Assembly (NCBI GenBank): GCA_003235785.1
Contig: QJYE01000437.1
Coordinates: 1 to 6,342, forward strand
Direction: 5' to 3'
DNA: 6,342 nt
Source of the DNA: Nitrospirota bacterium
GTDB lineage: Bacteria > Nitrospirota > Nitrospiria > Nitrospirales > UBA8639
Under the pieces are notes generated by a model that was given only the letters and a program-made list of their open reading frames with translations, had not been told where the DNA came from and made no database searches. Numbering within the stretch: the first letter of the stretch is position 1; each line of letters starts with the position of its first letter. Shown piece after piece: positions 5,985 to 6,342 of this stretch. Position numbers and translations under genes: made by a program.

Positions 5985-6342
5985 ATGATTCAACTTATCA
6001 AAAAATTGAGAAGGAACATGTTTGGACGTTACTCTTGGATCGGGTCCTTTCTCGTAATTATATTGATGACCGGCGGCTGTGCCGGAACTTCTCAACCCCC
6101 TCAAGATGAACCCCTCCCCCCACCCGAGAACGCCCTCCCTCTGGTTGCACCACTGATCATCGAGGGCAATCGTCTTTTTGCGAAGCGTGATTTCAGAGAG
6201 GCTGCGACGAAATATGAAGCCGCCATTAAAGCCCAATCATCATCAGGAGAGGCCCATTACAACCTTGGCCTGACTCTCTCTAAAAGAAACCTGTATTCAG
6301 AGGCACGGCCTCACTTTGAGAAAGCGGCTGAATTAGAACCGT
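5985..6342 (+). CDS. Putative TPR-repeat lipoprotein (3' partial)
   Basis: Function is not recognised. From ATG 5985 the protein begins MIQLIKKLRRN, a basic n-region, then a hydrophobic stretch (about residues 16-28) and TGGCAG, a plausible lipobox with Cys32. A Pro/Gln/Glu-rich linker follows. From about residue 55 there are two consecutive helix-turn-helix units of TPR type: one around EGNRLFAKRDFREAATKYEA, the next around AHYNLGLTLSKRNLYSEARP and ending AAELEP. The frame continues past the window end; 119 codons are visible. An outer- or inner-membrane-anchored periplasmic scaffold protein is the likely product, since TPRs mediate protein-protein contacts. ATG 5985 is preferred because it has AAGGAAGG 11 nt upstream and supplies the basic n-region. 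ATG 6018 has a purine run only 2 nt away and would shorten the n-region. The frame is closed upstream by TGA at 5934-5936. The 168-bp gap after the pump leaves it open whether this gene belongs to the efflux operon. Confidence 0.8.
   Translation, partial: MIQLIKKLRRNMFGRYSWIGSFLVIILMTGGCAGTSQPPQDEPLPPPENALPLVAPLIIEGNRLFAKRDFREAATKYEAAIKAQSSSGEAHYNLGLTLSKRNLYSEARPHFEKAAELEP

Noticed and set aside
5961..5989. Promoter guess TTGCCA with 17-bp spacer ahead of the lipoprotein
   Set aside because: The -10 position reads GATGAT, which overlaps the start codon and does not resemble a sigma-70 element.
5721..6236. 171-codon minus-strand frame across the spacer and the lipoprotein start
   Set aside because: It overlaps both the end of cusA and a lipoprotein gene with signal sequence, lipobox and TPRs; its own translation shows no coherent fold signal.

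Overview
The window is a same-strand heavy-metal efflux locus from a Gram-negative bacterium. It encodes a tripartite RND (resistance-nodulation-division) exporter of the CusCBA type, followed by the start of an unrelated-looking lipoprotein gene. Base composition is moderate (roughly mid-50s % GC by eye) and even across the three efflux genes, so I see no compositional sign of recent patchwork transfer. The protein style and the quasi-repetitive cusB-cusA spacer (TTACTTTTCAC/TTCTCACG-like words) remind me of Nitrospira and relatives (Nitrospirota). This is a recollection-based guess, not a demonstrated assignment.

Layout. Bases 1-1345 hold an outer-membrane factor (TolC/CusC family) whose start lies upstream of the window; its signal peptide is readable in frame from base 2. 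Bases 1342-2574 hold the periplasmic adaptor (CusB-like), joined to the first gene by a 4-bp ATGA overlap. Bases 2575-2678 are a 104-bp spacer with an 11-bp perfect inverted repeat and a smaller nested hairpin. Bases 2679-5816 hold the inner-membrane pump (CusA-like, 1045 aa). Bases 5817-5984 are a spacer with an exact-adjacent 13-bp tandem repeat and a 10-bp palindrome. From base 5985 to the end runs a 3'-truncated lipoprotein with two visible TPR (tetratricopeptide) units, read best from ATG 5985.

How it works together. The pump takes metal from the periplasm or cytoplasm using proton-motive force, the adaptor bridges it to the outer-membrane channel, and the channel releases metal outside. 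All three methionines of the E. coli CusA periplasmic copper/silver site have counterparts here (M568, M618, M667), which argues for Cu(I)/Ag(I) rather than Zn/Co/Cd. However, several other positions known from E. coli CusA differ: three of the methionine-relay partners, the proton-relay lysine (K984 position is Met) and the Glu of the TM4 motif (Asp). These substitutions are the most interesting feature of an otherwise ordinary locus. No copper sensor, CusF chaperone, P-type ATPase, RNA gene, mobile element or CRISPR array is visible.
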